Positions 49,945 through 59,944 of a DNA stretch of 64,000 nt are shown piece by piece; the first letter of the stretch is position 1; each line of letters begins with the position of its first letter. Origin of the DNA: Succinivibrionaceae bacterium (GTDB taxonomy: Bacteria; Pseudomonadota; Gammaproteobacteria; Enterobacterales; Succinivibrionaceae); the NCBI GenBank assembly GCA_019420905.1, contig JAHZGH010000007.1, positions 70,506 to 134,505 on the forward strand, read 5' to 3'. The notes beneath the pieces were generated by a model that worked only from the letters and a program-made list of their open reading frames with translations, did no database searches and was not told the DNA's origin. A program made the position numbers and the translations under genes.

Positions 49945-50922
49945 ATGTCTAAGCTTAAAGGTTATGCTCTTATTGGTGATATCGGCGGTACTAATGCTAG
50001 ATTATCCTTGCTAAATTTAGCTGATGGTGAAATCACTACCCCAATTATCTATTCAACCAGTGAAAACGATTCACTTGAAAGCTGCATCTTAAAATTCAAA
50101 AAAGAAACCAAAGCTGAATTTGAATCAGTATGCATCGCCGTAGCAAGTCCAATTACTGGTGATTATATCAAAATGACCAATAATCCTTGGGAATTCTCCA
50201 TCTCGGCCATGAAGACCACCTTAGGACTAAAAGACTTAATTGTTATTAATGATTTTACTGCCATGTGCATGTCGGTAACTGTCATCGACAAAGATTCCTT
50301 AGTAAAAATCGGCGGTGGCGAGCCTGATTTAAGCGCTCCTATTGCTGTTTATGGTGCTGGCACTGGTTTAGGCGTAGCTCATTTAATTCATGTTGGAAAT
50401 AAATGGGTACCTCTCTCAGGAGAAGGCGGGCATGTTGATTTAGCTCCAGCTAATGTAAGCGAAGACATGATTTTAATGGCTCTGCGCGGCCGTATCGGAC
50501 ATGTCTCTGCTGAACGAGTTTTATCTGGCCCAGGCCTAGTCAATCTCTATGAAGCCATTGCTATGCGCAATGAACGTGTTCGCGAGAATATGAAGCCTTC
50601 TGATGTTACCGCCGGAGCCTTATCTGATCCTGCAGATCCTGATTGCTTGGATGCATTGAATACTTTCTGCCGTTTAATGGGCCGTTTCGGCGGTAATTTA
50701 GCCCTAACTATGAGCACATTTGGCGGAGTTTATATTGCAGGCGGCGTTGTTCCTCGCTTTATTGATTTCTTTAAGAACTCAAAATTCCGCGAGGCTTTTG
50801 AAGATAAAGGCCGCTTCAAGTCATTCTTACAAAAAATTCCTGTTTACGTAATTACAGATAACTTAGCAGGATTGCGCGGAGCCGGAGCATATCTGCGTCA
50901 GCATTTAGGTGCAAAACTTTAA
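49945..50922 (+). CDS. glk: Glucokinase
   Basis: This 325-residue enzyme phosphorylates glucose with ATP at the entry to glycolysis. The N-terminal phosphate site is LIGDIGGTNARLSL (about 10-23). Later motifs are VINDFTAMCMS, YGAGTGLGVAHL, SGEGGHVDLAP and the C-terminal GGVYIAGGVVPRF. It is of the bacterial Glk (not ROK) family. A TATAAT box lies at 49880 and a terminator follows. Confidence 0.95.
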   Translation: MSKLKGYALIGDIGGTNARLSLLNLADGEITTPIIYSTSENDSLESCILKFKKETKAEFESVCIAVASPITGDYIKMTNNPWEFSISAMKTTLGLKDLIVINDFTAMCMSVTVIDKDSLVKIGGGEPDLSAPIAVYGAGTGLGVAHLIHVGNKWVPLSGEGGHVDLAPANVSEDMILMALRGRIGHVSAERVLSGPGLVNLYEAIAMRNERVRENMKPSDVTAGALSDPADPDCLDALNTFCRLMGRFGGNLALTMSTFGGVYIAGGVVPRFIDFFKNSKFREAFEDKGRFKSFLQKIPVYVITDNLAGLRGAGAYLRQHLGAKL

Positions 50923-50947
50923 TAATCATTTAAACTGAAAATTACTT

Positions 50948-50978
50948 CCCCATTATCACCTTATAATTGATAATGGGG
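50948..50978. terminator. Terminator between glk and the TM2 gene
   Basis: Stem CCCCATTATCA / TGATAATGGGG, then ATTTATTTT on the plus strand. It separates convergent genes. Confidence 0.85.
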
Positions 50979-50987
50979 ATTTATTTT

Positions 50988-51473
50988 CTAGAGCACGAAA
51001 TAGCCGTCATCATCTGCAGGCTTAAATAAAGCCGAAACAAAATCTATAATCACTAATACAAAAATTACAATTGCAGGAATAACCAAGACCGCCCCAATAG
51101 TTGAGCACAGCAGATAGATAATTCCTGATTTAACTTTTCCGGCAAAAAATCTATGAATGCCGAAGCAACCGAAAAAGAAAGCTAAAAGCAGATAAGGGAT
51201 TTTCTGCACGCGCACTTGTGAGTAATTATTCGCAGTAAAAGGTCGAGACTTAGGAATATCATTAAAGCAGCTTTGATCGCTATACATTGTCCGATTGCTG
51301 CCGTTTAAACCAACCAGACGAATTACTGTTTGAGCGCCTTCAACTAAAACATCCACTTCCATTCCAACAATCGGAATAAATCCCTCACAGCTATTTATAG
51401 GAAATACTTTCTTACTTCCATCTGCAAATGCAATAGTTAAACAGTCAGCTGAAACCTCAACAATTTTGCTCAT
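50988..51473 (-). CDS. TM2-domain membrane protein
   Basis: This 161-residue protein has a soluble N-terminal part (about 1-85) with a small beta domain, then a TM2 domain: KIPYLLLAFFFGCFGIHRFF AGK, a turn, and a second hydrophobic segment ending in DFV. TM2 proteins are common and of uncertain function. I start it at MSKIVEV (51473) because AAGGAG lies nine bases upstream. Confidence 0.82.
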   Translation of the reverse strand: MSKIVEVSADCLTIAFADGSKKVFPINSCEGFIPIVGMEVDVLVEGAQTVIRLVGLNGSNRTMYSDQSCFNDIPKSRPFTANNYSQVRVQKIPYLLLAFFFGCFGIHRFFAGKVKSGIIYLLCSTIGAVLVIPAIVIFVLVIIDFVSALFKPADDDGYFVL

Positions 51474-51606
51474 ACCGCTCCTTAAACCCTGCAAGGCCCA
51501 TATAGATAAAAAGATATTTCATATTACCATTTTAAATTTATGTTCAAATAAAGGCTTTGCTTTAAGTCTTATTTGAGAAATTTTTACAGCCTAAGCTTTA
51601 ATAAAA

Positions 51607-52728
51607 TCAAGCAAAAATCGAGAAGCCAGCAAAGCTTGCCTGTTTTGCTAAAGGATCCATAACTTTAAAATAAATCTCTGCAAGCTCATTCTCGCTCATG
51701 GACTGCAGATTTTTTAAGCTATGTCCCAAAAACTCAAAGCTCTTAACAGCTTGCTCCTGAGATTTGCTCTGAGGCTTTATGCGTACATATTTAAGATCTT
51801 GCAAAAAGCCATAATGCATATGCACTAAAAATTTTAAATAATGCGATAAATCGGGGACTGCATTAGACTTAATTGAATTTGTAATTTGATCGACAGGAAT
51901 TAAATTCCAAATTTGATTATGTGAAACAAAGGACCAAGGAATAAAATGATCCAAAGCAAAATCCTGAGGATTTAAAAGCTGCTGCTGATTATAAGGACAA
52001 TATTGCGGGCTGTGATGAATTAAATAAATCTTAAACAGCTCTCGCTGCGGCGCTAAGCTATCACGTGCCTTCTGCCAAATAATCTTGTCTAAAATATTCG
52101 GTACAGATAAATTGCGTCTTTCAAAAAAACTCCCTAAATGAAAATAGGTAAAATCCGTCAAAATGCTGATATGCAAACGTAAATAATTTAAATGATCATT
52201 ATCAATAACCAAATGATCAAATTTTCCTTTCTCATTTAAATAAAGCTGGTATATAGAATGATTATCTCGATCCTGAGAGGCTAAGGCAATTTTAAGATTG
52301 CCCTCTTTTGTATCAGGTGCTGAGCCTACATAGCAAGAAAGAAACTTTACTGGCACATAATTTAAAAGCATAGATATGATCTGCGACACTTTTACATCGT
52401 CTTTATGTGCATAAATTTCGTCAATAATTTTATCTGTACTCTCTCTATCTCCTAAGTTCAGACAAAGCCTAAGCTCATCAATTAAAGCCTGGAATTTATC
52501 GCCAATGCCGAAATTTAAAGCATAAACAGTACGAGCATGCCACGCTAAGCCAAGCATGGCTGCACCAAGTTTTGCTTTCTCTAAACTTAAGCTATCGCAC
52601 ATGACATTCTTTTTAACTTCATGAAGAATTGCCAGAAAGAAATAATACTTATACGTCAATGTTACATTTTTAAATACCATGCTAAGTTTAGTGACATCAA
52701 TTTTAGATGAACTGGGCAAATCAAACAT
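51607..52728 (-). CDS. HNH-domain nuclease-like protein
   Basis: This 373-residue protein has a long helical N-terminal part and a C-terminal HNH domain: CPYNQQQLLNPQDFALDHFI, then PWSFV, NQIWNLIPV and TNSIK. The central LDHFIPWS contains the metal-binding His. It lies directly after rpoD, beyond the rpoD terminator, so is expressed by read-through or its own promoter. GGAG precedes MFDLPSS at 52728, which I prefer as start. The role could be defence or DNA repair; the sequence does not tell. Confidence 0.75.
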   Translation of the reverse strand: MFDLPSSSKIDVTKLSMVFKNVTLTYKYYFFLAILHEVKKNVMCDSLSLEKAKLGAAMLGLAWHARTVYALNFGIGDKFQALIDELRLCLNLGDRESTDKIIDEIYAHKDDVKVSQIISMLLNYVPVKFLSCYVGSAPDTKEGNLKIALASQDRDNHSIYQLYLNEKGKFDHLVIDNDHLNYLRLHISILTDFTYFHLGSFFERRNLSVPNILDKIIWQKARDSLAPQRELFKIYLIHHSPQYCPYNQQQLLNPQDFALDHFIPWSFVSHNQIWNLIPVDQITNSIKSNAVPDLSHYLKFLVHMHYGFLQDLKYVRIKPQSKSQEQAVKSFEFLGHSLKNLQSMSENELAEIYFKVMDPLAKQASFAGFSIFA

Positions 52729-52742
52729 CAGCGCTCCTAACA

Positions 52743-52769
52743 AAAAAGTCTCCTTACGGAGACTTTTTT
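52743..52769 (-). terminator. rpoD terminator
   Basis: Minus-strand stem AAAAAGTCTCC / GGAGACTTTTT with loop GTAA and a T tail. It lies 18 bases after the rpoD stop. Confidence 0.9.
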
Positions 52770-52786
52770 AACTTAAAAATAAGCTT

Positions 52787-54760
52787 TTAATCTAAGAAGC
52801 CGCGCAATCCCTGTGAACGGCAAGGATGACGCAGTTTACGCAAGGCTTTAGCCTCAATCTGACGAATTCGCTCTCGAGTAACACCAAATTGACGGCCGAC
52901 TTCCTCAAGAGTATGGTCTGACGGCATACCAATACCAAAACGCATACGCAGAACCTGAGCCTCTCGCGGCGGCATCTCATCTAAAACGCTGTTAATAGCA
53001 TTTTTTAAACTCTCAGAAGTGGCTGCTTCAGCAGGAACAATTATCGAGCTATCCTCAATAAAATCGCCTAAATGCGAATCATCATCATCGCCTACTGGAG
53101 TTTCTAATGAGATTGGCTCCTTAGCTATCTTCATGACCTTACGGACTTTATCCTCAGGCAATCCCATGCGTGATGCAAGCTCCTCAGGAGTTGGCTCGCG
53201 TCCCTTTTCCTGAAGCATTTGACGTGAAATACGATTGAGCTTGTTTATAGTCTCTATCATATGCACCGGAATACGAATGGTACGTGCTTGATCAGCAATA
53301 GAACGGGTAATAGCCTGACGGATCCACCATGTTGCATAGGTAGAAAACTTGTAACCGCGACGGTATTCAAATTTATCTACGGCTTTCATAAGACCGATAT
53401 TGCCTTCCTGAATTAAATCCAGGAATTGCAAACCGCGATTGGTATATTTCTTGGCAATAGAAATAACAAGGCGCAAATTAGCCTCAACCATTTCCTTCTT
53501 GGCTTTCTTAGCCATAGCATCGCCCATCATAATGCGCTTAGATAACTCACGAAGACGAGAGATATTTATGCCAGCGTCGCTCTCAATATCCTGTAATGCT
53601 TTTACGCATTCGGCAATTTGAGACTCATGCTCACGCAGCTTAACTGCATAAGGCTTACGGGCATGAGAGGCTTTCTCAAACCAGTCCATAGAAGATACGT
53701 GATCAGTCTCATTATAATATTTCTTAAGCTCATCAATCTTCATGCCGCAGCGTAAAACACATATCTCTCTTATACGGCGATCCTGACGCTTTACGCGATC
53801 CATCATATCGTGCATAAGACGCAATAAGCGCTCTAATTGGCTAGGAACAATCTTAAATGCTGAGAAAATTTCAACAAGCTTTGCTAATTCACGTGCATAT
53901 TTACGTTCTGCTACAGCTCCTTTCTTTTCACGAGCTACAGTTACCTTATCAAACTGTACCCGCAACTCAGTGAAGCGACGCTGAGCCTCCTCAGGATCTG
54001 GACCTGACTCCCCATCTGCTGGAATGTCTTCGTCTTCATCATCATCCTGAACTACCACTTTCTTGGATTTTTTAGATGCTTTTGTAGGTGCAGAGACCGG
54101 CGGAGTATCATCAACATCATCTAAATCAGAGATATCGCCATCATCGAGACTATCAACATCATCAACGTTGCCAACGTCAACTGTATCTATCTCATTTAAT
54201 TCCTCATCAGATACCTCTACCTCATCTGCATCATCAGCACCGTTATGAGGCTCAGCAAAGCCCGAAACAATGTCTCCTAATTTAACATCGCTATCTTCCT
54301 GCTGACTTTGCTGATAACGAGAGAATAACTCTTCCATAGCCTGAGGAAATTCCACTAGACATAATTGAACCTCGTTAGTACCGCGTTCAATACGCTTGGA
54401 AATTTCAATCTCATCTTTACGAGTTAATAATGAAACGTTGCCCATCTCGCGCATATACATACGCACAGGATCGGTAGTACGGCCGATATCAACAGAACTG
54501 TCTAACTGATTGGCAACAATTTCCACATCTTCAGCATCAGTCTGTGAATTGCCATTCAATAACAGGTCGTCTGCCTCAGGAGGAGTGTCACAGACAGTTA
54601 TACCCATGTCGATGAAGGTCTGTATAAAGACCGATAATTGATCTCCGCTGATAATATCTGGAGGGATCAAGTCATTGATCTCATCGATGGTAAGATATCC
54701 CTGCTCTTTTCCGCGGGCTATAAGCTGTTTGAACTCTGTCCGAGCTGAATTATTATCCAT
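52787..54760 (-). CDS. rpoD: Primary sigma factor RpoD
   Basis: This 657-residue sigma-70 has region 1.1 (EFKQLIARGKEQGYLTIDEI), region 1.2 (DPVRMYMREMGNVSLLTR), a long acidic D/E-rich non-conserved region (about 165-255), region 2 (ANLRLVISIAKKYTNRGLQF, then FSTYATWWIRQAI), region 3 and region 4.2 (VTRERIRQIEAKALRKLR). It is slightly longer than E. coli RpoD because of the acidic insertion. It is not next to dnaG-rpsU, but is followed by an HNH gene. Confidence 0.96.
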   Translation of the reverse strand: MDNNSARTEFKQLIARGKEQGYLTIDEINDLIPPDIISGDQLSVFIQTFIDMGITVCDTPPEADDLLLNGNSQTDAEDVEIVANQLDSSVDIGRTTDPVRMYMREMGNVSLLTRKDEIEISKRIERGTNEVQLCLVEFPQAMEELFSRYQQSQQEDSDVKLGDIVSGFAEPHNGADDADEVEVSDEELNEIDTVDVGNVDDVDSLDDGDISDLDDVDDTPPVSAPTKASKKSKKVVVQDDDEDEDIPADGESGPDPEEAQRRFTELRVQFDKVTVAREKKGAVAERKYARELAKLVEIFSAFKIVPSQLERLLRLMHDMMDRVKRQDRRIREICVLRCGMKIDELKKYYNETDHVSSMDWFEKASHARKPYAVKLREHESQIAECVKALQDIESDAGINISRLRELSKRIMMGDAMAKKAKKEMVEANLRLVISIAKKYTNRGLQFLDLIQEGNIGLMKAVDKFEYRRGYKFSTYATWWIRQAITRSIADQARTIRIPVHMIETINKLNRISRQMLQEKGREPTPEELASRMGLPEDKVRKVMKIAKEPISLETPVGDDDDSHLGDFIEDSSIIVPAEAATSESLKNAINSVLDEMPPREAQVLRMRFGIGMPSDHTLEEVGRQFGVTRERIRQIEAKALRKLRHPCRSQGLRGFLD

Positions 54761-54799
54761 TAATCTAAATCCTGGATATCAAAGTTGCATGAATAATCA

Positions 54800-54822
54800 G
54801 AACCAGTTTTTTCTACTGGTTC
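54800..54822 (-). terminator. Weak hairpin between yebC and rpoD
   Basis: Stem GAACCAGT / ACTGGTTC without a clear T run after it on the minus strand. It may attenuate transcription into rpoD. Confidence 0.4.
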
Positions 54823-54872
54823 CAATTTATATTTATAGGTAAAAAATTCAAAAAAGCAATTTTTAAAATAGT

Positions 54873-55628
54873 TTATAGCTCAATGTCATCAGGAATAGAA
54901 GCATTATGATAAACCTGCTGGACATCATCTAAGTCTTCTAAGGCATCGATCATGCGCATAAATTTGACAGCAGATTCTGCATCCAATGCAGTTTCAGTAG
55001 ATGGTACCATACTGATCTCAGCATTAGCAGGCTTTAAATTAGCCTTATTAAAAGCATCTACTACATCAGCAAAGGCCTCAGGAGTAGTATATATATCTAC
55101 AGAGCCATCCTCATTAGTAACAACATCGTCTGCACCAGCTTCTAAACCAATTTCCATGGCCTGATCTTCAGAAATGGTCTTATGGCCCTCATCGTCATCA
55201 GCAAAGCTGATCACGCCCTTGCGAGTAAATAAGAACCCAACAGAACCAGTTGTACCTAAGTTGCCGCCAAACTTAGAAAAACCATGGCGAACCTCAGATG
55301 CGGTGCGATTATGGTTATCAGTCATGCACTCAACCATAACAGCAACACCGCCGATACCATAGCCCTCGTAGGTAATACTCTCAAGATCGGTGCCCTCACC
55401 GCCGCCTACACCGCGTTCAATAGCTCTCTTAATAGTATCGCGAGTCATATTTTGAGCTAAAGCTGCAACTACAGCAGAACGTAAGCGCGGATTGCTTGAC
55501 TCATCACCGCCGCCCATTCTTGCAGCAGTAGTAATTTCACGAATGAGTTTAGTAAAAATCTTGCCGCGCTTGGAGTCTTGTGCGGCTTTACGGAAGCGAA
55601 TATTCGCCCATTTAGAATGTCCTGACAT
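54873..55628 (-). CDS. yebC: YebC/PmpR family protein
   Basis: This 251-residue protein begins MSGHSKWANIRFRKAAQDSK, the invariant opening of the family, and has YEGYGIGGVAVMVECMTDN in the middle. Members act as transcription regulators or as ribosome factors at proline stretches. It follows aspS by 24 bases, the usual gammaproteobacterial order aspS-yebC. Confidence 0.95.
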   Translation of the reverse strand: MSGHSKWANIRFRKAAQDSKRGKIFTKLIREITTAARMGGGDESSNPRLRSAVVAALAQNMTRDTIKRAIERGVGGGEGTDLESITYEGYGIGGVAVMVECMTDNHNRTASEVRHGFSKFGGNLGTTGSVGFLFTRKGVISFADDDEGHKTISEDQAMEIGLEAGADDVVTNEDGSVDIYTTPEAFADVVDAFNKANLKPANAEISMVPSTETALDAESAVKFMRMIDALEDLDDVQQVYHNASIPDDIEL

Positions 55629-55652
55629 ATCAATCTCCTACAAATTCTTTAT

Positions 55653-57422
55653 TTATTCTTCATACTCAGTAACACTGATTGCAAGCTCTGCTAAAGCTTC
55701 AGGACTTGCAATATTCGGAGCTGCTGTCATAAGGCAGGCCGCAGCTGTTGTCTTCGGGAAGGCAATAACATCGCGAATATTATCAGTGCCTGTTAATAAC
55801 ATGGTTACACGATCAAGACCAAAAGCTAAACCTGCATGAGGAGGAGCTCCAAAAGATAAAGCATCAAGCAAGAAGCCAAACTTTTCATAGGCTTCTTCAT
55901 TGCTAATGCCTAAGACCTTAAATACAGCCTGCTGCATTGCATTATCATGAATACGTACGGAACCGCCGCCAGATTCATAACCATTAATAACCAAATCATA
56001 GGCGTCAGCATATACGCTTAAAGGATCATCAATCATCTGCTGCGGAGTTACATTAGAAGGTGCAGTAAACGGATGATGCATTGCAGTCAAGCCGGCCTCT
56101 TCGGTCATCTCAAACATCGGGAAGTCTACAACCCACAAAGCCTTGTAGCCTGGCGCTACCAAATTATGGTCGCGGGCAGTCTTAATACGTAAGGCTCCCA
56201 TATAAGTTGCAGTCTTGACGCGCGAACCTACGCCAATAAAGACCATGTCTGAATTCTTAGCCTGACAGAGCTTAACTAAATCGCATAACTCCTGCTCTGT
56301 TACATGCTTGCCAAATGAAGATTTAAGACCGCTTGCACCAGCCTCAATGTCATTTACTTTAATCCACATCAAGCCTTTAGCGCCTAGCTTTTTAACAAAA
56401 TCTGTATAGCCGTCAATCTCGCGACGAGTTAAGTTAGCACCGCCAGGAAGAGCAAAGCCAATTACTCGGCTCTTAGGATCATTTGCACTTTCAGATAAAA
56501 CAGTAAAAGCAGAATTGACTACCGCCTCATCTAATAAATGCAATTCATAATCGATACGCAAATCAGGCTTATCTGAACCATAACGATCCATAGCCTCTTC
56601 CCACTTCATAACCGGCAGCTTACCTAAATCGACATTAACAATCTCTTTAAATAAGCCCACCATCATCTCTTCCATGATGTCACGAACATCTTGGGAACTC
56701 ATAAATGAAGTTTCAACATCAATCTGAGTAAATTCAGGCTGACGATCGGCACGTAAGTCCTCATCACGGAAGCATTTAACGATTTGATAATAACGATCAT
56801 ACCCGGCAATCATCAACAATTGCTTAAATAGCTGCGGAGATTGCGGCAATGCATAAAATTTCCCATGATGAATGCGTGATGGCACCAAATAATCACGAGC
56901 ACCTTCAGGGGTAGCCTTAGTCAGCATCGGAGTTTCAATATCCAAGAAGCCGTGGCTATCTAAGAAATGTCTTACATAGGAGGTAATCTTCGCACGAGTG
57001 GTTAAAATCTTAACCATCTCAGGGCGGCGTAAATCCAAATAGCGATAACGCAGTCTCTGCTCTTCGGTATTGTCTTGATTAAAATCTAAAGGCAACACTG
57101 CAGATTTATTGAAAATCTCAAGATCCTGAGCATAAACCTCAATTTCACCGGTTGCCATCTTATCATTTACTTGATTAGACGGACGAGCCTTTACGATACC
57201 AGTAACACGAATACAGAACTCGTTTCTTAAAGTAGAAGCAGCCTCATGAAGTTTTTGATTGTCAGGCTCAAATACAACCTGACAAATACCACTACGGTCA
57301 CGTAAATCAATAAAGATCAAACCGCCTAAATCACGACGACGGTTAACCCAGCCGCAAAGCTCAACTTGCTTATTTTCCAAGCTTAAATTGACCTTACCGC
57401 AGTAATCTGAACGCATTGACAT
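55653..57422 (-). CDS. aspS: Aspartyl-tRNA synthetase
   Basis: This 589-residue class II synthetase is of the bacterial type. The N-terminal anticodon-binding OB domain starts CGWVNRRRDLGGLIFIDLRD; class II motif 2 is in KCFRDEDLRADRQPEFTQ; and motif 3 is LAFGLDRVTMLLTG. The bacterial GAD insertion is present between motifs 2 and 3. It charges tRNA-Asp with aspartate in the cytoplasm. It is co-directional with yebC. Confidence 0.97.
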   Translation of the reverse strand: MSMRSDYCGKVNLSLENKQVELCGWVNRRRDLGGLIFIDLRDRSGICQVVFEPDNQKLHEAASTLRNEFCIRVTGIVKARPSNQVNDKMATGEIEVYAQDLEIFNKSAVLPLDFNQDNTEEQRLRYRYLDLRRPEMVKILTTRAKITSYVRHFLDSHGFLDIETPMLTKATPEGARDYLVPSRIHHGKFYALPQSPQLFKQLLMIAGYDRYYQIVKCFRDEDLRADRQPEFTQIDVETSFMSSQDVRDIMEEMMVGLFKEIVNVDLGKLPVMKWEEAMDRYGSDKPDLRIDYELHLLDEAVVNSAFTVLSESANDPKSRVIGFALPGGANLTRREIDGYTDFVKKLGAKGLMWIKVNDIEAGASGLKSSFGKHVTEQELCDLVKLCQAKNSDMVFIGVGSRVKTATYMGALRIKTARDHNLVAPGYKALWVVDFPMFEMTEEAGLTAMHHPFTAPSNVTPQQMIDDPLSVYADAYDLVINGYESGGGSVRIHDNAMQQAVFKVLGISNEEAYEKFGFLLDALSFGAPPHAGLAFGLDRVTMLLTGTDNIRDVIAFPKTTAAACLMTAAPNIASPEALAELAISVTEYEE

Positions 57423-57434
57423 AAAAATAGCCTC

Positions 57435-57659
57435 TTAAACCTTATGTGGGCAGTTTTGACAGCAAGGACTGGCCTGCTCATTTTTTGGAGCATTACAGGA
57501 GCATGCTACTCCCTTGATGGAAAAGGTTGCCGGAGACATAACTTTATTTACAGTTGATGCTCCGCAATATGGACAAACCTTTATAGACTCATCATGCATA
57601 TGTTGTCTAACAGTAAAGAGCTGATTACAACTTTGACAACGATAATCGTAATACGGCAT
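57435..57659 (-). CDS. FmdB-type zinc ribbon regulatory protein
   Basis: This 74-residue protein begins MPYYDYRCQSCNQLFTV and has the second pair CPYCG, forming the FmdB zinc ribbon. The C-terminus has further cysteines (CSCNAP, CCQNCPHKV). Homologues often precede aspS in proteobacteria, as here (12-base gap). Role unknown, possibly regulatory. Confidence 0.88.
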   Translation of the reverse strand: MPYYDYRCQSCNQLFTVRQHMHDESIKVCPYCGASTVNKVMSPATFSIKGVACSCNAPKNEQASPCCQNCPHKV

Positions 57660-57851
57660 TTTCTTTCCCGTAATAAAAAATTTATTAAATTCCTGTCATA
57701 TATAAAAGCCGAGCGTTAAGCTCTAAAGCTCCCAACGCCATAATTAAAGTAAACTTAGGCCTGACAGTAATCTTCTTAAAAGCATATCATTATAATTTTT
57801 TTTAGAAGATCTAGCAATAAAATGCCCCCTAATAGAGAATTTTCAAGGGGT

Positions 57852-57880
57852 CAAAAAAAAAGAAAAGCCGCGTGCGGCTA
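57852..57880 (-). terminator. purC terminator
   Basis: Minus-strand stem AGCCGC / GCGGCT followed by a long T run (TTTTCTTTTTTTTT) 36 bases after purC. Confidence 0.85.
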
Positions 57881-57915
57881 AACCGACGCGACCTGCAATA
57901 AAAGAATTTTATAAA

Positions 57916-58860
57916 TTAGGCTAAGTAATCAGTTACATTCTTTTCAATACGTTTGCCTAAATCAACATGCTCTTCCTTATTAAACTTCTCGCCGGTAATA
58001 TGCTCATAAAGCTCAATATAGCGCTCGGAGATCATGTCAACAATCTCATCGGTCATCTCAGGAACCTTCTGACCTTCCTTGCCCTGGAAGCCGTTGTCCA
58101 TTAACCATTCACGAACAAACTCTTTTGATAACTGCTTTTGCGGCAATCCCTTCTCAAAACGCTCCTGATAGCCGTCCATATAGAAATAACGAGAAGAATC
58201 TGGAGTATGGATCTCGTCCATTAAATAAATCTTGCCGTCATGCTTGCCGAATTCATATTTAGTATCAACTAAGATTAGGCCGCGCTTAGCTGCAATTTCA
58301 GTGCCGCGGGCAAAAAGCTCCTGAGTGTATTTCTCTAATACGGCATATTCTTCAGCAGTAGCCAAACCACGGGCAATAATTTCTTCCTTAGAAATGTCCT
58401 CATCGTGAGTACCAATTTCACCCTTAGTGGTCGGAGTTATGATCGGAGTCGGGAACTTCTCATTTTCCCTCATGCCCTCCGGAAGCTTAACACCGCAGAT
58501 CTCGCGAACACCAGACTTATAAGCTCTCCAAGCAGAACCGCATAAGTAGCCGCGAACGATCATCTCAACCGGGAAGCCTTTGCATAAAACACCAACAGTA
58601 ACCATTGGATCAGGAGTTGCAAGCTTCCAATTTGGACAAATATCGGCAGTCTCGTCTAAGAACTTGGCAGCAATTTGGTTTAACATCTGACCTTTAAAAG
58701 GAATACCGCGCGGTAAGATAACATCAAAAGCAGAAATACGATCAGTTGCGACCATAACTAACTTTTCATTATTGATATTATAAACATCACGAACCTTACC
58801 ATGATATACAGAAGTCTGGCCGGGGAAATTAAAATCGGTTTTGGTTAATGCATTACTCAT
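57916..58860 (-). CDS. purC: SAICAR synthetase
   Basis: This 314-residue enzyme joins aspartate to CAIR in purine synthesis, using ATP. The start has HGKVRDVYNINNEKLVMVAT, then DRISAFDVILPRGIPFKGQM. The ligand region VEMIVRGYLCGSAW and VDTKYEFGKHDGKIYLMDEI follow. It is the longer form of about 300 residues rather than the 237-residue E. coli type. It has its own terminator. Confidence 0.95.
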   Translation of the reverse strand: MSNALTKTDFNFPGQTSVYHGKVRDVYNINNEKLVMVATDRISAFDVILPRGIPFKGQMLNQIAAKFLDETADICPNWKLATPDPMVTVGVLCKGFPVEMIVRGYLCGSAWRAYKSGVREICGVKLPEGMRENEKFPTPIITPTTKGEIGTHDEDISKEEIIARGLATAEEYAVLEKYTQELFARGTEIAAKRGLILVDTKYEFGKHDGKIYLMDEIHTPDSSRYFYMDGYQERFEKGLPQKQLSKEFVREWLMDNGFQGKEGQKVPEMTDEIVDMISERYIELYEHITGEKFNKEEHVDLGKRIEKNVTDYLA

Positions 58861-59126
58861 AATAGCGAATATGTTCCCAAGTAAAAATAAAGACAGAGAC
58901 TAAAGCCTCAATTGCCCACATAAGGCAATGGCATTATACACCAAAAAGCAGATGGCGCCTTAATTGAAAATTGCGTAAAAAATTTTTTTCATATTAAAAA
59001 ATTAAAAAAATTTATAAATTATAAAAATTTACCTATAATCATCTCCTTTTTAAACACTAAAAATACAATAATCACTTTATAAAATGTATAATCAGCAAAA
59101 GAGTATTTTTTTTGGGAGATTCCATT

Positions 59127-59921
59127 TTGAATTGTTATCGCAAATTAGTATTGGCTTGTAGTCTGTGTGCCGCAGCTTTTGGAGCTACTGCTGCAGAAGT
59201 TCAGAATCCACAGCAGCAGAAGAATCTAATTGTCGGCTGCGAAGGAGCTTTTGCACCTTTTACTTATATCGATGACAGCGGTAACATCATCGGTTTTGAC
59301 ATCGATCTCATCAGAGCTATCGGGAAAAGCTTAGGTTATAACACTACTATTAGGGTTCTTCCTTTTGACGGCTTAATTCCTGCATTAATGACCGGTAATA
59401 TCGATCTCATCATTTCAGGATTTACCATTACCCCTGAGCGTGATAAAAAAGTTGATTTCTCCGATCCTTATTACTTATGCGGTCTTACTTATTTAGTAAA
59501 TAAGGAAGATGCAAAAAAATATGATAGCTATGAGAAATTAGATGGAGAGCCTATTTGTCTGCAGATCGGCACTACAGGAGCTATCTTTACAGAAAAGTTC
59601 CTGCCTAACTCTCAAAGAAAGATCTTCAACTCTCCTCCGGAAGCCTATATAGAATTAGGCAACGGCGGCTGCCGTGCGGTAATCCATGATATGCCGGTTA
59701 ATGACTTCTTCTTAGCTAAAGAAACGACTGATCGCTATGAATCAATCAATATCGGCCGCCATGTTGATAAAGAATACTACGGCATTGCTGTTCGCGAAGG
59801 CGACAAGCATATGCTCGATGAAGTAAATCGCGGCCTTAAGCTTGTTGATGAAAACGGTGAGTTTGAGCGCATATCTAAAGAATGGTTTGGTCATGATATT
59901 CGCGATACTTTAAAAGAATAA
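59127..59921 (+). CDS. Periplasmic amino-acid-type substrate-binding protein
   Basis: This 264-residue binding protein (family 3) has a signal peptide (MNCYRKLVLACSLCAAAFGA, cleavage after ATAA) and the core pattern LIVGCEGAFAPFTYIDDSGN, GFDIDLIRAIGK, PFDGLIPALMTGNIDLIISG, then ITPERDKKVDFSDPYY. I start at TTG 59127, because GGGAG lies eight bases upstream; no ATG is nearby. No permease or ATPase gene is beside it, so it would serve a transporter encoded elsewhere. Substrate: probably a polar amino acid. Confidence 0.9.
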   Translation: MNCYRKLVLACSLCAAAFGATAAEVQNPQQQKNLIVGCEGAFAPFTYIDDSGNIIGFDIDLIRAIGKSLGYNTTIRVLPFDGLIPALMTGNIDLIISGFTITPERDKKVDFSDPYYLCGLTYLVNKEDAKKYDSYEKLDGEPICLQIGTTGAIFTEKFLPNSQRKIFNSPPEAYIELGNGGCRAVIHDMPVNDFFLAKETTDRYESINIGRHVDKEYYGIAVREGDKHMLDEVNRGLKLVDENGEFERISKEWFGHDIRDTLKE

Positions 59922-59944
59922 CTTTTAAAAATTTAAATAAATTA

